In this document: piece after piece, positions 60,414-64,000 of the stretch
Position numbering within the stretch: the first letter of the stretch is position 1
How the letters are laid out: each line of letters starts with the position of its first letter
DNA from: Acidimicrobiia bacterium
GTDB taxonomy: Bacteria; Actinomycetota; Acidimicrobiia; Spongiisociales; ZC4RG35
Length of the DNA: 64,000 nt
Reading direction: 5' to 3'
NCBI GenBank assembly: GCA_028284765.1
Contig: JANQRA010000011.1
Span: 124,001 to 188,000 of the forward strand
Notes under the pieces: model-generated
Seen by the model: only the letters and a program-made list of their open reading frames with translations
Databases searched by the model: none
Told to the model about the DNA's origin: nothing
Position numbers and translations under genes: made by a program

Positions 60414-61064
60414 ATGGCGTCTGTCCTGATCGTCGATGACGCTGAGTTGTTCCGTGAAGCTCTCCGTGCTGCATTCACACAGGAGGGTTTTGAAGTAGTT
60501 GGGGTGGCAGCCGACGCCATGGCCGCCATCGACCTCACACGCGAGCACGAGCCCGACCTCGTGATGCTCGACCTCTTGATGCCCGGGATGTCCGGTCTCG
60601 AGGTGTTGGGCACGATTCAGAAGGCAAGTCCGCGGAGTCGTATCGTTCTGCTGACTGCCAGCGAGTCTGCCGAAGACCTGCTTGCTGCGGTGAAGGCGGG
60701 TGCCTCCGGTTACCTCACGAAAGACACTCCGCTTCCCAGGCTGGCGGCAGCCATGGAGGATGTTCTAGCTGGAGGTGCTGCAATCTCTCCAGCCATGGGT
60801 GGCAAATTGTTCTCCGCCCTTCGGGATCTGCTTCGACATGCCAGCGCCGGCTCGATGCGGCAGAGCGAGCTGACGGGAAGAGAGCTGGAGATCTTGACCC
60901 TCGTGGGCGAGGGGAAGACATCGAAAGAAATCGCCGAAGAACTCTTCATCTCAGAGAACACGGTTCGCAATCACGTGAGGAACATCCTCGACAAGCTGGG
61001 AATGAAGTCCCGGTTCGAAGCTGTTAACTGGGCCTACAGGGAAGGCCTGATCAACATCAGGTGA
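60414..61064 (+). CDS. NarL/FixJ-type response regulator (orphan)
   Basis: 216 residues. The receiver domain (1-120) has VLIVDDAELFREAL, the phosphoacceptor Asp in MLDLLMPGMSGLEVL, the Thr in LLTASES and the Lys in LTKDTPLP. The LuxR-type helix-turn-helix (about 150-215) reads LTGRELEILTLVGEGKTSKEIAEELFISENTVRNHVRNIL. All signalling residues are present but no histidine kinase gene is nearby. It sits between comF and secA, 51 bases before the SecA start, and could influence export or wall genes; this is inference. Confidence 0.93.
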   Translation: MASVLIVDDAELFREALRAAFTQEGFEVVGVAADAMAAIDLTREHEPDLVMLDLLMPGMSGLEVLGTIQKASPRSRIVLLTASESAEDLLAAVKAGASGYLTKDTPLPRLAAAMEDVLAGGAAISPAMGGKLFSALRDLLRHASAGSMRQSELTGRELEILTLVGEGKTSKEIAEELFISENTVRNHVRNILDKLGMKSRFEAVNWAYREGLINIR

Positions 61065-61115
61065 GACCGGTTTAATGGGGTTGAGCCCCAATTCCCGGTA
61101 CCATTGAGGAGCCAG

Positions 61116-63740
61116 ATGCCCATCTTTCAGAAGGTTCTGCGCGCCGGTGAGGGCAAGACTCTCAAAGAGTTCCGAGACATCGCGAATGCGGTCAACGAGA
61201 TCGAGTCCAGTTTCGAATCCCTTTCCGACGCAGAGCTGACATCCAAAACCACAGAATTCAAAAACCGGCTAGTTAACGGTGCCACCCTCGACGATATTCA
61301 AGTTGAGGCCTTCGCTACTGTTCGTGAGACTTCAAAGCGGGTCCTCGGCCAGCGTCACTACGACGTTCAGATTGTTGGCGCGGCGGCGATGCACAAAGGG
61401 ATGGTCGCCGAGATGAAGACCGGCGAGGGAAAAACCCTCGCATCGACGATGCCCGCCTACCTCAACGCACTCAGCGGTCAAGGCGTGCACATGGTGACCG
61501 TCAACGACTATCTGGTTACCAGAGACGCTGAGTGGATGGGCCAGGTTTACCGCCAACTAGGCATGACCGTCGGGTTGATTCTCAACAACATGCCGACATC
61601 CGAACGTCATCCGGCCTACGCCGCTGACATCACGTACGGAACCAACAACGAGTTCGGTTTCGACTACCTGCGAGACAACATGGCCATGTCCGCCGAGGCC
61701 AGGGTCCAGCGGTCACACACCTATGCCATTGTCGACGAGGTCGACTCAATTCTCATCGACGAGGCCCGCACGCCCCTGATCATCTCCGGAAAGCTCTCGG
61801 ACAGCGCCAAGTGGTACCGAGATTTCGCCAGGATCGCGAGACGCCTCACTGCCGAAGTCGATTACACCGTCGATGAGAAGAAGCGTCAGGTTCTGGTGAC
61901 CGAAGACGGTGTGGCAAGGGTCGAGCAGATACTGGGCGTCGAGAACCTCTATGACCATGCTGCCGTCGACTTCGTTCATCACATGGAGACCGCTCTCAAA
62001 GCTGAGGCTCTCTATCACAAGGATGTGGAGTACCTCATCGATCGCGGCGAGGTGAAGATCGTTGACGAGTTCACCGGGCGCGTGCTGGAGGGTCGTCGCT
62101 ACTCCGAAGGCCTCCACCAGGCGATCGAAGCCAAAGAAGGCGTGGCGATCAAGGAAGAAAACCAGACTCTCGCCACGATCACGCTCCAGAACTACTTCCG
62201 TCTCTACGAGAAGCTGGCCGGGATGACCGGAACCGCCGAGACCGAGGCCGCAGAGTTGGCTTCGATCTACAACGTCGAGGTGGCGGTGGTCCCCACGAAC
62301 CGACCGATTGCACGTCTCGACGAGGGTGACTTGGTTTACAAGACTGAGAATGGGAAGTTCCAGGCGCTAATCGAGGATGTGAAGGCGCGTCATGAGAATC
62401 AGCAACCGGTTCTCATGGGAACCGTCTCCATCGAACGTTCCGAGATGCTGTCCAAAGCCCTCAGCAAGGTGGGAGTCAAGCATGAGGTCCTGAATGCCAA
62501 AGCTCATGCGCGCGAGGCCGACATCATCGCTCAGGCCGGTCGACCGGGAGCTGTGACGGTCGCCACCAACATGGCGGGTCGTGGCGTTGATATCCAGCTT
62601 GGCGGGAACCCCGAAGGTATGGCGAAGATCGAGCTCAAGAAACGTGGGGTCGATCTAAGTGATCCGACCTACCCGGGACTCGAAGCCGAGCTGACGGATC
62701 AGTTTGCTGGCGAGATCAAGCCTGACAAGCAGACGGTTCTCGACGCCGGTGGCCTCTACGTCGTCGGCACCGAAAGGCACGAGTCACGTCGAATCGACAA
62801 CCAGCTACGGGGACGCTCAGGTCGTCAGGGTGACCCTGGAGAGAGCCGCTTCTATCTGTCTCTCGAAGACGAGCTGATGCGTCGATTCCAGGGCGAGTGG
62901 GTAGCCAACATCATGGAACGCCTCAACATGCCAGAAGATCAGCCCATTGAGGCCCGCATGGTGTCCAAGTCGATCGAAAGGGCGCAGCGTCAGGTCGAAT
63001 CACAGAACTTTGAGATCCGAAAGAACGTCCTCAAGTACGACGAGGTGATGAACACCCAGCGCGAGAACATCTACGCCTGGCGCAAATCGATTCTCGAGGG
63101 GACAGCTTCCGAAGACTTGGTCACCGAATGGATCGAAGATGTCATGACCGCCACGGTGGAGTCGGAGTTCGGTGGTGTTCCCAAGTCCGATTGGGACTGG
63201 GATTCTGTGAAGAGGGAACTGGAGCAGTTCTTCCCGACGAAGATCGACGCCTCCAAGTTCGAATCTCCCTACGACATCGACGATGTGGTCGACTTCGCGA
63301 TCGACGAGGCGCTGGCTCGTTACGAAGAACGCGAAGACGAGCTGGGTAAAGAGGTGATGGTCCGGGTTCAAAAATCGGTAATGCTCAGCGTCATTGACAA
63401 CAAATGGCGTGAGCATCTATCCGAGATGGACTACTTGCGGGCGGGCATCGGTCTCCGGGCCATGGGCCAGCGTGATCCGTTGACCGAGTATCAGCGCGAG
63501 GGATACGACATGTTTCTCGACGCGGTGGACAGCGTGAAGCGCGACTCGGTCAGGTATCTATTCCATGTTGAAGTGGCACAGCCCAAGACCCAGCCGCAGC
63601 GGGTTCAGGCAGCCCCGACCGGTGGCAGGTCCAAGAAGCCGGTATCAGCAGGAGACAAGGTGGGTCGGAACGACCCGTGCCCCTGTGGGAGCGGAAAGAA
63701 ATACAAGCGTTGCCATCTGCTCCAGGAGCAGAACGCCTAG
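61116..63740 (+). CDS. secA: Protein translocase ATPase SecA
   Basis: 874 residues. ATP-driven motor that pushes unfolded preproteins through SecYEG, so it exports the SLH proteins above. The start is ATG 61116 (MPIFQKVLRAGEGKT, the usual N-terminus) with GAGGAG at 61106-61111. The Walker A loop is MKTGEGKT, DEVDSILIDEARTPLIISG is the DEAD motif, GRGVDIQLGGNP and GRSGRQGDPGESRF belong to the second helicase half, and NDPCPCGSGKKYKRCH is the C-terminal zinc motif. All regions are intact. It is convergent with a membrane-protein gene whose stop overlaps. Confidence 0.98.
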   Translation: MPIFQKVLRAGEGKTLKEFRDIANAVNEIESSFESLSDAELTSKTTEFKNRLVNGATLDDIQVEAFATVRETSKRVLGQRHYDVQIVGAAAMHKGMVAEMKTGEGKTLASTMPAYLNALSGQGVHMVTVNDYLVTRDAEWMGQVYRQLGMTVGLILNNMPTSERHPAYAADITYGTNNEFGFDYLRDNMAMSAEARVQRSHTYAIVDEVDSILIDEARTPLIISGKLSDSAKWYRDFARIARRLTAEVDYTVDEKKRQVLVTEDGVARVEQILGVENLYDHAAVDFVHHMETALKAEALYHKDVEYLIDRGEVKIVDEFTGRVLEGRRYSEGLHQAIEAKEGVAIKEENQTLATITLQNYFRLYEKLAGMTGTAETEAAELASIYNVEVAVVPTNRPIARLDEGDLVYKTENGKFQALIEDVKARHENQQPVLMGTVSIERSEMLSKALSKVGVKHEVLNAKAHAREADIIAQAGRPGAVTVATNMAGRGVDIQLGGNPEGMAKIELKKRGVDLSDPTYPGLEAELTDQFAGEIKPDKQTVLDAGGLYVVGTERHESRRIDNQLRGRSGRQGDPGESRFYLSLEDELMRRFQGEWVANIMERLNMPEDQPIEARMVSKSIERAQRQVESQNFEIRKNVLKYDEVMNTQRENIYAWRKSILEGTASEDLVTEWIEDVMTATVESEFGGVPKSDWDWDSVKRELEQFFPTKIDASKFESPYDIDDVVDFAIDEALARYEEREDELGKEVMVRVQKSVMLSVIDNKWREHLSEMDYLRAGIGLRAMGQRDPLTEYQREGYDMFLDAVDSVKRDSVRYLFHVEVAQPKTQPQRVQAAPTGGRSKKPVSAGDKVGRNDPCPCGSGKKYKRCHLLQEQNA

Positions 63741-64000
63741 CCCAGCAAGTCTGAGATGAGCACTGTCTCCTTGCGGGCTCGAAGATCTACGTACCAAATC
63801 CCGTAAGCGGCCCCGATGGCTGCCGCCACCGGCCCTTGTACCAAGGTGATGAGGGCGTAGGCCACCCCAAAGATCCAGGGTGAGGTGAGCGCGAAGAAGA
63901 ACACGGGGAAGAGGGCTGCGCTCAAGACCTGGGCCACCGCCGAGGAGATGAGTGCCACGACCACCAAGAAGCCCAAAGTGACCCACCATCGTTCCCGAAC
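63737..64000 (-). CDS. Membrane protein, C-terminal part (5' partial at window end)
   Basis: At least 87 residues; the frame remains open to the window edge (VRERWWVTLGFLVVVAL at the cut). At least two long hydrophobic segments (GFLVVVALISSAVAQVLSA, PWIFGVAYALITLVQGPVAAAIGAAYGIWYV) and a basic tail are seen. WWxTLG followed by helices resembles the C-terminal half of actinobacterial membrane proteins with a glycerophosphodiester-phosphodiesterase-like membrane domain, but the family is unproven. Its stop overlaps the secA stop. Confidence 0.6.
   Translation of the reverse strand, partial: VRERWWVTLGFLVVVALISSAVAQVLSAALFPVFFFALTSPWIFGVAYALITLVQGPVAAAIGAAYGIWYVDLRARKETVLISDLLG

Noticed and set aside
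61076-61090. A TGGGG-TTGAG-CCCCA hairpin before secA, considered as a terminator.
   Set aside because: The stem is only five pairs and no T-run follows; it may be chance in GC-rich DNA.

Overview
The window reads as a GC-rich actinobacterial chromosome, most likely from the class Acidimicrobiia or a close relative; this is inferred from content, not from a marker gene. The evidence is the F420 genes cofD/cofE, an actinobacterial acyl-CoA carboxylase pair (biotin carboxylase fused to its carrier, plus a carboxyltransferase), and a gene order DUF5719, DUF3499, manB, Trm112-like, SIS isomerase, ahcY, comF, secA that parallels other actinobacteria. A cysteine-containing S-layer-homology (SLH)-like repeat with GCNPP/FCP signatures also fits. 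Genes are tightly packed and many stops and starts overlap. No rRNA, tRNA, CRISPR array or transposase was seen, and no gene-free stretch exceeds about 200 bases. Genes run off both ends of the window.

Region 1 (1-20.3 kb) is a surface-protein and glycan island. Seven exported proteins each carry three SLH-like repeats joined to different catalytic or binding modules: an M23 peptidase, a subtilisin, an M15-type D,D-peptidase with FG-GAP-like repeats, a PQQ-type sugar dehydrogenase propeller, two SpoIID-type proteins (one with a peptidoglycan-binding domain), and a jelly-roll domain resembling a polysaccharide lyase. Between them lie four membrane or cytoplasmic glycan genes, including a three-domain fusion that ends in a polysaccharide pyruvyltransferase. 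Because known SLH domains dock on pyruvylated wall glycans, this island may encode both the anchor and the anchored proteins.

Region 2 (20.3-32.1 kb) continues with glycan assembly (nucleotide-sugar dehydrogenase, GT4 and GT2 transferases, a WbaP-like initiating phosphotransferase, a flippase), interrupted by a collagen-like protein followed by a clear terminator, a membrane protein and leucyl aminopeptidase. It ends with a class A penicillin-binding protein bearing PASTA domains. Region 3 (32.2-43.6 kb) is metabolic and regulatory: a cobalamin-dependent acyl-CoA mutase large subunit, a BTAD/NB-ARC regulator divergent from a methyltransferase, an AbiEi/DUF559 gene flanked by inverted hairpin repeats, acyl-CoA carboxylase genes with birA, and an unusual dienelactone-hydrolase-like protein.

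Region 4 (43.6-64 kb) holds an LCP glycopolymer ligase, UDP-glucose dehydrogenase, cofD/cofE, a large GT2 membrane protein, DUF5719, a run of four small cysteine-containing proteins, a GT-C membrane protein, a GT2 transferase, mannose-phosphate enzymes, ahcY, comF, an orphan NarL-type regulator and secA. Together these genes supply activated sugars, build and flip lipid-linked glycans, attach them to the wall, and export the proteins that would sit on them. Many starts have a TANNNT box 6-10 bases upstream and no ribosome-binding site, which points to widespread leaderless transcription.
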